64,000 bases of DNA, taken from assembly GCF_001641265.1 (NCBI RefSeq), contig NW_020167535.1, positions 496,001 to 560,000 of the forward strand, in the 5' to 3' direction. The stretch is from Pseudogymnoascus destructans (taxonomy: Eukaryota > Ascomycota > Leotiomycetes > Thelebolales > Thelebolaceae). The position numbers and the translations under genes are program-made. Below are positions 21,454-30,669 of the stretch, piece after piece (the first letter of the stretch is position 1; each line of letters opens with the position of its first letter). Below the pieces are notes generated by a model, which saw only the letters and a list, made by a program, of their open reading frames with translations, did not search any database and had not been told where the DNA came from.

Positions 21454-22146
21454 TTATGATAGATATCTGTCAAGTTCTTCTATACCCGAAGAGTCAGTAA
21501 AACCTCGTTTGGCCGGAAGAGGTCCGCCAATCATGGCGCAAGAGTCAAAGTCGACTAAGATTGCGATCTCATTCGACTGAGTCGAGAACATGACATTGGA
21601 TGCTTTGACGTCGTTATGGGCAAGGTTGAAGCGTTTAAGATGGGCGATGGCTGCGCTGATCTGATCAACGACAAGTGCCCTGTTTATTGATGCGCCCCTT
21701 GACCTCCTCTCTTCAGCAGTCTCGGCATAGCGCTGAAAGCAGAGGCCTGCAATCCGACCTTCTTGCATATAGCATCCTAGATATCTAGCAATATTTGGAT
21801 GGGGGTTCTGCATCAAAATCTCGCACACGCGAGCCTCTTGAAGGACCAAATGAGCAAGAGAAGGAGTGCCATCGTATGCAGTGAGACGGGGTTTCTTGAC
21901 ATAGATGTCAGGACTGGTGGGATTGTCGCAGACGGTGACATCCCCCTCATGAAGCGGCCAAATGTGCTCCTTGAGAATCTTTCGGGGGCTGAGGGCATTG
22001 AGGCTTTGGGTGTCGAGTTCAGGTTGGCGCTCTTTGGACTGACATATAAAGTAATCTCCGCCGTCTTCAAAAACGATTTGCGTACATAGAAATTCTGGTG
22101 GGTCCGTATCAAAACTCCACTGCTGAGCTGATTTCGCTACCTCCAT
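21454..22146 (-). CDS. Protein-kinase-like protein (fungal HND-motif family)
   Basis: This 230-residue, single-exon protein has the main kinase landmarks: IYVKKPRL (ATP-anchoring Lys strand), NPHPNIARYLGCY, FNLAHNDVKASNVM (catalytic loop with HND instead of HRD) and ILVDFDSCAMIG (DFD in place of DFG). It ends near SSGIEELDRYLS, so the C-lobe is short. This matches a family often expanded in ascomycetes, whose substrates are unknown. The frame is intact from the ATG at 22146. A decayed relative of the same broad type lies at 6.2-7.4 kb. Confidence 0.82.
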   Translation of the reverse strand: MEVAKSAQQWSFDTDPPEFLCTQIVFEDGGDYFICQSKERQPELDTQSLNALSPRKILKEHIWPLHEGDVTVCDNPTSPDIYVKKPRLTAYDGTPSLAHLVLQEARVCEILMQNPHPNIARYLGCYMQEGRIAGLCFQRYAETAEERRSRGASINRALVVDQISAAIAHLKRFNLAHNDVKASNVMFSTQSNEIAILVDFDSCAMIGGPLPAKRGFTDSSGIEELDRYLS

Positions 22147-23146
22147 GTTGTACGAGGATCCACGATAGAGTCTGTTGATAGAAGGCGTTCGAGGTTGGAA
22201 ATTCGCTTAAAGGACCCCTACAGAACAGGTATATAGGTATGTTGGAGCGTTTTCGTTGATGGTCGAGAATGTTACAGCTATGCTGATGCTTTGCTGCCAG
22301 GCCACAACTCCGCGTGCTTGCTTTCCTGTGCAGCTTTCCACTTTTGAGAAGACACTCCCTAACACAGGCTGATCCTACGTGCTTGCGTCCGTAATCTTGT
22401 CTGTGGAGACTATTGGTGAGGAATTGCCCGTCTAGAATGGCGTTTCGAGTTGTAGTTATTTGGGGTTGCCTCCTATTGAACTCCGCTGGAGTGTGTGTTC
22501 CATTAGTGATCATCATTACTATCAAATATATAAATGGTAACTGCAACATACCTACACCATACTTGAAGAAAGCTGTAATTCTGTGGAGACGAAGAAGACC
22601 ACAGACCGAGGAGGTTGTCTTGAGCACGCGGGCGGCGGAAACGCATCCCGCTAAATGAAAGTTGTCAGAAAAGGATGGTATGGCGCGCATTTTGTGGCTG
22701 AAAATCGCCTCGAAACAAGTCGCTGAGCCTCAGATTCCGTCACGATTGTCGTGCCTCACGTTGACCATGCCAGCGCGAAGTTGACACTTAGGCTTTCCCA
22801 GCATGATTTCTATAAATGGAGTCCAGTTCATATCGCATATTCTCGGGATCGAGCTTCACATATGCATTGCCTTCAGTTTTACAATTTAGGGGCCGCGCAT
22901 GCACAGATCCATGTTCACGGCATATGCGCTGTGATGGAAACGGTGGAAGGTCAACGTTCTGAAAGTTTAGTAGAGTCTCTGCCTGTGGTTCATGACTCAC
23001 AAGAGGTGGATCATAGAGCAAGTGACACGAAACTGACACGAAATCATCGCCTCGCCTCACCCCGCTCACCCTGCTCACCCTTGCTCACTTCACCCCTTAA
23101 GGCGGCAAGGGGCTCACCCACTAGGCCGGATGTCACCAACTGAAGT
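22147..23146. other. Intergenic with dispersed-repeat DNA
   Basis: No gene is supported in 22150-22880. From about 22880 to 23115 the sequence belongs to a repeat that recurs in inverted orientation at 30670-31210. It includes GGGGCCGCGCATGCAC at 22890, TGACACGAAA repeats at 23030-23046, runs of CTCACCCTG, and CTTAAGGCGGCAAGGG at 23096-23111. Confidence 0.5.
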
Positions 23147-23225
23147 AAAAAGCAAGTGGCCACGCCCGTCGCGCTCATCCTCGGCTCCGGCCCACGAGTC
23201 GGCGCTGCCGTCGCCAAGACATTCG
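23147..23225 (+). pseudogene. 5' fragment of a short-chain dehydrogenase/reductase gene
   Basis: The bases read VATPVALILGSGPRVGAAVA and then KTF, the nucleotide-binding start of an SDR (a GxxxGxG-type turn written GSGPRVG). The likely initiator ATG is GTG here and the frame stops after about 26 residues, so only a fragment remains. It directly abuts the repeat ending near 23115. Confidence 0.5.
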
Positions 23226-23323
23226 TTACCTAGCGAACAACCTCTCTTCGATTAACCCCATCCATCCATCACGAGTTTCGAATAGATGCGCATATCAGCT
23301 TCAAAGCTAGGCAGATTCACCAA

Positions 23324-24041
23324 CTAGGATACCGAGCAACTTCCTCGAAAGCCCGCATAAGAATCATCATTCATGGCTTTTCCTCTCGTCTCCGAGTCGG
23401 GCAAACGTCTAGCGAGGAAAGTCACCATCTCATCGAGTTCATCGACTGAAATGGGAACCTCGTCTAGAGACTTCAACCCCTCTCGTGTAGGATATGGCGA
23501 TTTGTCAAACAGCAAACGGAGACCCCATCGTTGTTTAAACTTGCCCTCGTATCCAACCCAAAGATTGGGTATAAAATTTCCCTTTTCGATCGCGGCCGTG
23601 AAAGATCTTGTTCGAAAGGCAGCCTCTGAAAGGTAATGCTCATTTGGACTAGGCCAGTTTGGCAACCACCCAGTTAGAGAATTTGCCACGCTTGTGTTAA
23701 GCGTGATCTCGAGATTTAGTTTGCCTAGGAGTTGAGGCTTTCCATTCGCTGTGGTTTTGGTTTCGGCAGTCTCAATGGCTTCATCCGATTTAGGTAGCGG
23801 GATGCTCTTCCATTCGAGGTTGACGGCGAAGATATACGTCATATCTTTCACGCACCATAGCTTTTTGATTACATGGTCAGCTGCTCGTGCACGAGAACAT
23901 TTGGTAATTTGGCGCTAGGGTTTCACAGTCTGTACACACCTCGCCGGTCCCGTCCTTGTTGAATTTGATGAATTTACAAACGTACGGGTCAAACGACCAC
24001 TTGTCTTGATCACAAAGAATCGAGCAAAGTGCTTCGTTCAT
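23324..24041 (-). CDS. Uncharacterised fungal protein, two exons
   Basis: Exon 1 (24041-23940) starts MNEALCSILCDQDKWSFDPY and ends DGTGE. After a 79-bp intron (23939-23861) exon 2 reads LWCVKDMTYIFAVNLEWKSI through to GFRGSCSVS. The joined frame is about 212 residues. The DGTGEL...WK pattern, a single beta-strand-rich domain with many Trp, recurs in ascomycete proteins of unknown function. Upstream codons (KVFQLLNNRDIGD) are also open, so the true start may lie in an earlier exon. No catalytic motif is visible. Confidence 0.5.
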
Positions 24042-24442
24042 ATCGCCAATGTCCCGGTTGTTAAGAAGTTGGAAGACTTTCTACTCAATGAAAGAAGAGA
24101 AAGAGCGAGAGGATGTTAACTAACGTTCGGACTTCTTCCGTGGATAAGCGTCGCGTCTAGTCACGTGGCGTAACGTGTCTTACTCATGCGCTCGGTAAGA
24201 CCGGCTATTGCCGAGCGCACGTCTAGCCTTAGGCATCAAGGTCACAACTTTTCATTTTAAAACTACATTGTTTTCACATGAGGCCAGATAAAACAAAGAA
24301 TAGTTACACCAAGGTTGAATTAAGACAAGAATATTCATATCGAGTGCGAATGGAGACAAGAATATTCACATCGAGGTCGAATGGAGAGGACGTATTCCCC
24401 CAAGCGTGAGGACATTGTTCACCCTGATGAAGGTGACACTAT

Positions 24443-25256
24443 CTACGGCACAGGGCCTTTGAGCCCTTGCCAATTCCTCCAGTTTATCGTTCCGTACGCA
24501 GCTTGAAGGGCTTGCCAGGCCGGGCCGTTCGACTTCGCTGCGCACTGGACTGATATGCTCAAAGGATTACTAGAGCTAAGCAGCGCTGGCGGAATAAGAA
24601 ACTGAGTTTTTTCCTCGCTGCCATAGATCGGGCTGATCAAGACAGTATTGGCCGTGGTGTAGCCCCTTCCACCTACTGTCATAAGGAATGCGGGACGATT
24701 GGGGACTTTGGAAATCCAAGGGGTTAGCATGAACTCTAGCAAGACAAGTTAGGCAATTTCGATTTTACGAACCTCCTTGCGTAAACCATAGCGGCTTTGG
24801 AGACTCATCAGTCGTCTCTTTCGGCATATATACTTTGTTGATGTTGTTCCAAGCAGTGGAGTCAGCGAGGATAGCGCAGAAATAGCCATTAGCCTCTCCG
24901 GGCCAATCCCCCAAAACGGGGGACAGGTACACACCCTGGCCCAGCTGGTCAGAGCTGCCCAACTGTCGCACGGTCGGCACCTCCCATTGAATCGTGCCCT
25001 TACTTTGGTATTTGGCGGCTTGGTCCTGTGATTCAAGTTAGCAAACAACGTCTATGCCTTTGCGAAATGGTGATGGAAGAACACTTGATATCAAGTATAG
25101 ATGAACGATTTTATATCGAGGAAACGATGATAGGAAAAAGAAGTAACGTACCGCACCGACAGTTCTGTAAGCAATTGGGATTGCATTTATCTGCTTCCGC
25201 AATACCGAAGCAGCAGTGCAAGCTATGAAAGCTAGCCAGAGCGCTGGAAACATCAT
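24443..25256 (-). CDS. Putative small secreted protein, three exons
   Basis: Exons 25256-25152, 25025-24773 and 24735-24443 join into one frame of exactly 216 residues. The first 18 (MMFPALWLAFIACTAASV) are a clear signal peptide. The mature part contains QLGQGVYLSPVLGDWPGEAN, CAILADSTAWNNINKVYMP and a Trp-rich tail. I do not recognise the family. The GxGVYLSP patch recalls secreted ADP-ribosyltransferase-like folds, but no catalytic residues can be shown, so no function is assigned. The second intron is only 37 bp. A pogo transposon sits 157 bp upstream of the ATG and may affect expression. Confidence 0.6.
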
Positions 25257-25373
25257 TGCGAGACAAACGACACAAGAGAAATTGCAGAAAGAGAAGAGTA
25301 AAAACGAGGGTGACGAGAGAAGTCTTCTATCAGAATCGCCAACGAGCAAATGGCGCGTCCGTGCTCTGTCAGT

Positions 25374-25410
25374 AGGGTTAGCGCAAATAATCATAATAAT
25401 CATGACTAAC
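25374..25410 (+). repeat. 37-bp repeat, copy 1, left of the pogo element
   Basis: This copy (starting AGGGTTAGCGCAAATAATCA and ending TGACTAAC) recurs at 27359-27395 with one mismatch. Both copies lie immediately left of a pogo-type terminus that begins ACGTAC. Confidence 0.8.
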
Positions 25411-25413
25411 TTA

Positions 25414-27273
25414 ACGTACATGTATAGCGAAAGCGCCAAACAAGCGAAAGCGCCAAAATGATGCGGTGACCAAACCCCCCAACTAAATGTTAAATTCCTC
25501 AACAACAAAACATGCCCCATAAAAACGATGAAAGCCAATTAGTGCTAGCTATCCAGGCTATGCAAAGCGACCTAAAGTTACGCCTTCGAGTTGCTGCTAG
25601 GATCTATTCTGCGGACCACCGCAAGCTAGGTCGTCGTCTAGAAGGTGTACCTTCACGACGCGATATCCAAGCCAACTCACGGAAATTAACTAACCTAGAG
25701 GAGTCCGTCCTTGTTCAGTATATACTCGACCTAGCTGCCAAAGGGTTTCCTCCTCGGCTGTCTGTTGTTGAAGATATGGCAAGTCGACTACTTGCAACAC
25801 GCGACGCGTCACGCGTTGGGTCGCGTTGGGCTTCAAACTTTGTTAAGCGGCGTGTAGAGCTCCAGACACGCTTTCAGCGCAAATACGACTACCAGAGGGC
25901 TAAGTGCGAAGATCCAGAAGTTATTAATGGCTGGTTTGAGCTTGTGCGTAACACAATTGCGAAATATGGTATCGATGAAGCAGATATCTACAACTTTGAT
26001 GAGACTGGGTTTATGATGGGCGTTATCTCAACTGCTATGGTTGTAACAAGCTCAGACGGGCGGGCAAAAGCAAAGAAGGTACAGCCTGGTAATCGGGAAT
26101 GGGTTACAGTAATCCAAGGCGTTAGTTCTCAAGGTTGGGCAGTACCACCATTTATCATTGTTGCAGGCAAAAACCACCTTACATCTTGGTATGAGAATAG
26201 TGGATTTTCAAGCGATTGGGTGATTTCTGTTACTGAAAATGGCTGGACTACAAACGAGAGAGGCATGGATTGGATTCAGCACTTTGAGAAGCATATAAAG
26301 GCCCGGAGTGTTGGTGGTTATCGCTTGTTAGTCCTTGATGGTCATGAGAGCCACCACTCAGATGAGTTTGAGGAGTACTGCAAGGAACACAACATTATTA
26401 CGCTTTGTATGCCTGCTCACTCTTCTCATCTACTCCAGCCACTTGATGTTGGCTGTTTCAGCCCGTTAAAGCAGGCCTATGGTCGGCAAATTGAAGATAT
26501 GATGCAGGCTCATATTTCTCATATTACAAAGGATGACTTCTTTCCTGCCTTCCACGCTGCATTTAACACTACAATGACGGAAAGTAACATTCGAGGCGGG
26601 TTCCGAGGGGCAGGGCTTCTTCCATTTGACCCTGAGAGAGTGATATCTACACTTGATCTTAAGTTAAGGACACCAACGCCTCCAAGCTCCCGCCCAGGTA
26701 CTGCTCAACCTTGGGTTTCTCAGACACCAAACAACCCAATTGAAGCTATGTCACAGTCTACATTTATTAAAACTCGGATTTCACGCCATCAAAATAGCTC
26801 TCCAACCTCAATCTATGCAGCTGTTGACCAGTTTACAAAGGGTGCATCGCAAATAATGCATCAATTAGCACTGCTAAAGGGAGAGAACCAAAACCTACGA
26901 CAGGCAAATGAAGTACTAAGCAAGCGCCGGAGAGCTAGGAAAACACGACTACAGCAAGGAGGATCACTTAGTCAACAAGGGGCGCAAGAGCTACAGGATG
27001 AGAGGGATGTTGTGCAGCAGGTAGAGCAGGAAATAAGGGCAAGCCGTGGTCGGAAGCCAAGGGAAGAAACCCGTGCCCGTCGCTGTGGCAAGTGTGGTGA
27101 GACTGGGCACAATGCGCGCACGTGTCAGATTGTAATAGACACCTCTGAGGAAGAGGACTCCGAGTAGTTTCAATTGATTTCTAATGTTGTGGTAGATTTA
27201 TCGCAATGTTTGTCGTGAGGGTAGATAATTTTGGCGCTTTCGCTTGTTTGGCGCTTTCGCTATACATGTACGT
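25414..27273 (+). mobile_element. Pogo/Fot-type Tc1-mariner transposon, complete
   Basis: The element is 1860 bp with 46-bp perfect terminal inverted repeats beginning ACGTACATGTATAGCGAAAG. Each repeat contains two direct copies of AAGCGAAAGCGCCAAA. TA flanks both sides (25412-25413 and 27274-27275), the Tc1/mariner target duplication. The single transposase frame is uninterrupted. Identical ends and an intact gene suggest recent insertion, in the promoter of the secreted-protein gene to its left. Confidence 0.93.
25512..27167 (+). CDS. Pogo-type DDE transposase with C-terminal zinc knuckle
   Basis: The protein has 551 residues in one exon. The N-terminal about 120 residues are helix-turn-helix/CENP-B-like (RVAARIYSADHRKLGRRL, then SVVEDMASRLL). 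The DDE domain shows its three acids in DIYNFDETGF (about residue 160), LLVLDGHESH (about 275) and LLQPLDVGCFSPLK (about 315). The tail has a Gln/Arg-rich coiled coil and a CCHC knuckle (CGKCGETGHNARTC, about 530-543) found in some fungal Fot/pogo proteins. No stop, frameshift or intron is seen; it may be active. Confidence 0.95.
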   Translation: MPHKNDESQLVLAIQAMQSDLKLRLRVAARIYSADHRKLGRRLEGVPSRRDIQANSRKLTNLEESVLVQYILDLAAKGFPPRLSVVEDMASRLLATRDASRVGSRWASNFVKRRVELQTRFQRKYDYQRAKCEDPEVINGWFELVRNTIAKYGIDEADIYNFDETGFMMGVISTAMVVTSSDGRAKAKKVQPGNREWVTVIQGVSSQGWAVPPFIIVAGKNHLTSWYENSGFSSDWVISVTENGWTTNERGMDWIQHFEKHIKARSVGGYRLLVLDGHESHHSDEFEEYCKEHNIITLCMPAHSSHLLQPLDVGCFSPLKQAYGRQIEDMMQAHISHITKDDFFPAFHAAFNTTMTESNIRGGFRGAGLLPFDPERVISTLDLKLRTPTPPSSRPGTAQPWVSQTPNNPIEAMSQSTFIKTRISRHQNSSPTSIYAAVDQFTKGASQIMHQLALLKGENQNLRQANEVLSKRRRARKTRLQQGGSLSQQGAQELQDERDVVQQVEQEIRASRGRKPREETRARRCGKCGETGHNARTCQIVIDTSEEEDSE

Positions 27274-27358
27274 TATTCAAATAGTCAAATATTATATAAG
27301 CATGAATATTCATGATTATGATTATGATTATGAGTTTTTGATAATCATGAATATCCAC

Positions 27359-27395
27359 AGGGTTAGCACAAATAATCATAATAATCATGACTAAC
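27359..27395 (+). repeat. 37-bp repeat, copy 2, left of the second pogo element
   Basis: One mismatch from the copy at 25374-25410. It ends in ACTAAC, which overlaps the TA and first bases (ACGTACTTGAC) of the second pogo-type terminus at 27394. Confidence 0.8.
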
Positions 27396-27468
27396 GTACT
27401 TGACAAGCGAGTCGTATTTGCATGCGAGTCGTATCGCGACACACCAAATCCGCACTTTACGGATACTA

Positions 27469-28409
27469 ATGACCATAATGGCTCAACCGCAGCACACTCA
27501 GGCTAGCCAGATTGAAGGCCGAATTGATTTAGCTATTCAGGCCTTCCATCAAGGCTATTTTAGCAACCTCAAAGCGGCTTGTACAACCTACGACGTGCCA
27601 TACACAACTGTTCGCGACCGTGTTAACGGACGCGTTGCTCGACGCGATTTATACAACCCGCAAACAAAAAACTTAGCAACACAGAGGAGTCAACACTTGT
27701 CGAATGGATATTATCTATGGAGGAACGAGGTCTACCCCTTAGATCTGAATCTGTACGGCAAATGGCAAATCTATTACTCCAAAAACGGTCTGATGAAGTC
27801 TACTCTACCCCTCTTACAGTTGGCCAACGATGGGTTTACAACTTTGTAAAGCGCCACCCTTTCCTCCAATTAAAATACACCCGCAAATACGATTATCAAC
27901 GGGCAAAATGTGAAAATCCTACAGTTATTCGGGATTGGTTTCGACTTTTACAGAACACATTGCCAAATATGGGGTTCAAGAAATGACATCTATAACTTTG
28001 ACAAGACAGGATTTCAAATGGGAGTGATTACAACCGCAAAAGTGATTACGGGTTCTGAGCGGGCCCATAAGCCAGTTTGTGTGCAGCCAGGGAACCGTGA
28101 ATGGTACCGTTATTGAGTCAATTGCAGCAAGTGGGTGGAGTGTGCCACCAATGGTTATGGTCCATATATCAAGTTGGTATATGGATACCTTGCCTCGAGA
28201 TTGGACCATTGCAGTTAGTAACAACGGGTGGACGAACGACTCTTTAGGCCTTACCTGGCTTACGGACGTCTTCCAGAAGTACACAAAAGACTGTACAAAG
28301 GGTGTTTACAGGCTCTTGATTCTTGACGGGTGGACGAACGACTCTTTAGGCCTTACCTGGCTTACGGACGTCTTCCAGAAGTACACAAAAGACTGTACAA
28401 AGGGTGTTT
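27469..28409 (+). pseudogene. Broken pogo-type transposase
   Basis: The N terminus (MTIMAQPQHTQASQIEGRID) has a pogo-like helix-turn-helix (VPYTTVRDRVNGR). The text then jumps frame (EERGLPLRSESVRQMANLLL; YDYQRAKCENPTVIRDWF) and again (DIYNFDKTGFQMGVITTAKV). The first catalytic block reads NFDKTGF where NFDETGF is expected. A third segment reaches LLILDG, close to the second catalytic Asp, before a 102-bp tandem duplication. At least three frame disruptions make it non-functional. It is related to the intact copy at 25512 but clearly divergent. Confidence 0.85.
28224..28409 (+). repeat. 102-bp tandem duplication at the element/gene junction
   Basis: 84 bases starting ACGGGTGGACGAACGACTCT (28224-28307) are repeated exactly at 28326-28409, an offset of 102 bases (34 codons). 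The second copy ends at the switch to chitinase/LysM sequence. The identity of the copies points to a recent event. Confidence 0.9.
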
Positions 28410-30062
28410 GATTGTGTTGTTCCTGGCTCATGTGGCGGCGCAGAAGGCGGTGGCGATGGCAAGGGTGACCCTAATGACAAGTGTGAATCACCCGTCACAG
28501 TGTCAGCCTGCACCTACATCGTGAGCAGCTTCAGTACTGCACCAATGACCGACTATTCAACTACGACAACGGTAAGGAATTCGTTCCCGGGATATATTGT
28601 TACGACACTAATGTTGGTTACAGACTTCGTGCTCAAGAACAACTACTTGCGATGGGGCAGATACTAAAACGACAGAAACTGCAGGAGCGTGTTCGTTATC
28701 GCTGGATGCTGTATTTTCCAGCGATGCTTTTGCTGCTGGTACAATGGTATCCGGAACCTTGGTTCCAACGGTTCTGTATGTAGCAGACCCTTCAGGATCA
28801 ACGGGATCCCCTAGCAGCACGACGTCCAATTGCGATGCGTGCTATTATCTGAATAGCAACGAGGTCTTATGTTCGGAAGTCGCCGGATGTACGCCGACTG
28901 TGCTTCTTGGTAAGTCAATAACATGTTCAGAGCTGTTCCTATGAAGTTGGGTTCGAATTTGAATGGATGAACGTAATGCTAACAAAGATATGTGCACAGG
29001 ATTCGTGATGACTTGTTTTACGAATTTGAAGTATATAACATCTACGGTTGGGCGACAGACGGCGGCGACTCCTTACATAACCAGGAAAAAGGCTGTGGTG
29101 CTTTAACAGGATGGGATTTTATCGCCGCTACTTCCAGTTCATCCGCATCTGCTTACTTCAACCTGCCATTCCTCATCAAGACCGGCTGTGTCGAGCGCGC
29201 CATCGTATCAGCTGGTGGGCCTAAACTGTCGTGTCAGTACCAGGACCATACGTACGACAAGAGAGACGTGCCGGCGTCAGTGCTACCCAGCTTGCGTCCG
29301 GAGACCGTGACACCCAACTACACGTACTCGACGACATTCACGTCTGCACCTGCCTATACACCGATGACGTGGGGCCCTGGTAATACGGTTACCCTGACCT
29401 GTTTTCACCTCTCTCTCATCGTCTCTGATCACGACAAACACCGTAATCACAAACGCCACTACAGTACCGATTCCCGGAAGCGGACCAAAATCGACTTCTG
29501 TATCATCCACTACGACGACAACAACCAGTTCGAGCACCACGACATCTGTCACAGCTCCTGGGCCCACACAGTCAGGAATTACCAGCAACTGTGATCGGTA
29601 TTACGTGGTCCAACAAGGTATGTCAGTGTCTAATAACCACAACCTCCATGTCAATATCTCCCAACAGTAGTACTAACCTTTAAACCAGGTGATTCTTGTG
29701 CATCCGTCGAATCCAAGTTCGGCATCAGTTTCGCCCAGCTCTACGCCTGGAACCCCGCCATCGGAAGCGACTGGACCAGTCTCTGGCTCGACGAAGCTTA
29801 CTGTGTCGGTGTTTCGGGAGGTTCCTCTACTACAGGCACTACATCTTCTACCACATCGCCGGCTGTGACAGCGCCGGCACCAACACAATCTGGTATCACG
29901 GGTTCTTGCACACAATACTATGTCGTGAAATCCGGCGATTCGTGCGGAGCGGTCGAGTCAGAATTTGACATTACATTCTCGCAGTTCTATGCGTGGAACC
30001 CGGCGATCGGAAGTGATTGTACGAGTTTGTGGGTTGATGAGGCTTATTGCGTTGCTGTGTAA
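28410..30062 (+). pseudogene. 3' part of a chitinase-like protein with two LysM domains
   Basis: The fragment opens in frame (DCVVPGSCGGAEGGGDGKGD) and matches the region after the catalytic domain in fungal subgroup-C GH18 chitinases: KCESPVTVSACTYIVSSFST, a spliced Cys-rich part, then EVYNIYGWATDGGDSLHNQE and CGALTGWDF. A Thr/Ser-rich linker leads to two LysM domains, CDRYYVVQQGDSCASVESKF and CTQYYVVKSGDSCGAVESEF. LysM domains bind chitin/GlcNAc polymers. The first LysM has Trp where the second has Cys (SDW versus SDC). Introns near 28572-28623, 28920-28998 and 29619-29688 are plausible, but at least two frame changes remain. The catalytic domain and signal peptide are absent; the pogo relic replaces them. 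Confidence 0.75.
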
Positions 30063-30377
30063 AGCATTTGATGGAAATCGTGGTTTGATCGTAAATATGT
30101 TAATGACATGAGACTACAATTTTTGATCTTACGTGATGTGTACCGCATGAAGTGCCCTATGGAAGCCCATTCAAGAGACGGTCTCGGCCACCTGTTGAGG
30201 TCATTCATGTGCGTTTTGTATGATACCAGGATGCGTGCGTTAATGCAAGCACATACATGTCTAGCATGCCGGCTATGTCTCGGCGAACACGGTCACAACA
30301 TCTAGTGGGAAATTGTCAGGTTAAAAGCAAAGGAGGCAGTTCATGGATCCTCAAAGATGAATACGCAAGTAATTGTC

Positions 30378-30497
30378 ACATACGACCATAGACTCAAGAG
30401 AACTGGGCATCCCGTCCGCTCTGCCATACATAACCTTGAGATCGGTGGATTAGTAGTTGGGTGGGTGACCACCAGCGAATACCCACTGTTGTATGTT
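30378..30497 (+). rRNA. rrn5S: 5S ribosomal RNA
   Basis: The 120-nt sequence starts ACATACGACCATAGACT and ends TGTTGTATGTT, with the fungal internal promoter block TAGTAGTTGGGTGGGTGACC. Helix I pairs ACATAC with GTATGT, and helix II pairs CTCAAG (about 30393) with CTTGAG (about 30440). A T8 run follows at about 30506, fitting RNA polymerase III termination. Dispersed single 5S genes, away from the rDNA array, are usual in filamentous ascomycetes. Confidence 0.92.
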
Positions 30498-30568
30498 TCT
30501 GCTATTTTTTTTGCTATTTCGTTCCGTGATAACAGCCTCTCTTATACTACGACAATCAATTAATTGTC

Positions 30569-30629
30569 ACATACGACCATAGACTCAAGAGAATTGGGCA
30601 TCCCGTCTGCTCTGCCATACACAAGCTTG
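30569..30629 (+). pseudogene. Truncated 5S rRNA copy
   Basis: About 61 nt repeat the 5' half of the 5S gene 191 bp upstream, including the preceding AATTGTC. The copy stops after CCATACACAAGCTTG, before the internal promoter box C, so it cannot be transcribed as 5S. Dispersed-repeat sequence follows within a few dozen bases. Confidence 0.85.
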
Positions 30630-30669
30630 TAATCCACTTGGTTATTACTCTCAATGGTGCCAATAGGCA

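Larger units (their letters stand above)
27394..28409 (+). mobile_element. Second pogo-type element, 3'-truncated
   Basis: The left end starts ACGTACTTGACAAGC next to TA and has an internal repeat GCGAGTCGTAT. The element stops abruptly at 28409, where chitinase/LysM gene sequence begins, so its right end and TA are missing. The transposase inside is broken. Confidence 0.75.

Noticed and set aside
22109..22690. 193-residue minus-strand frame overlapping the kinase-like gene start
   Set aside because: No domain, poor composition, and it overlaps the 5' region of the better supported kinase-like gene.
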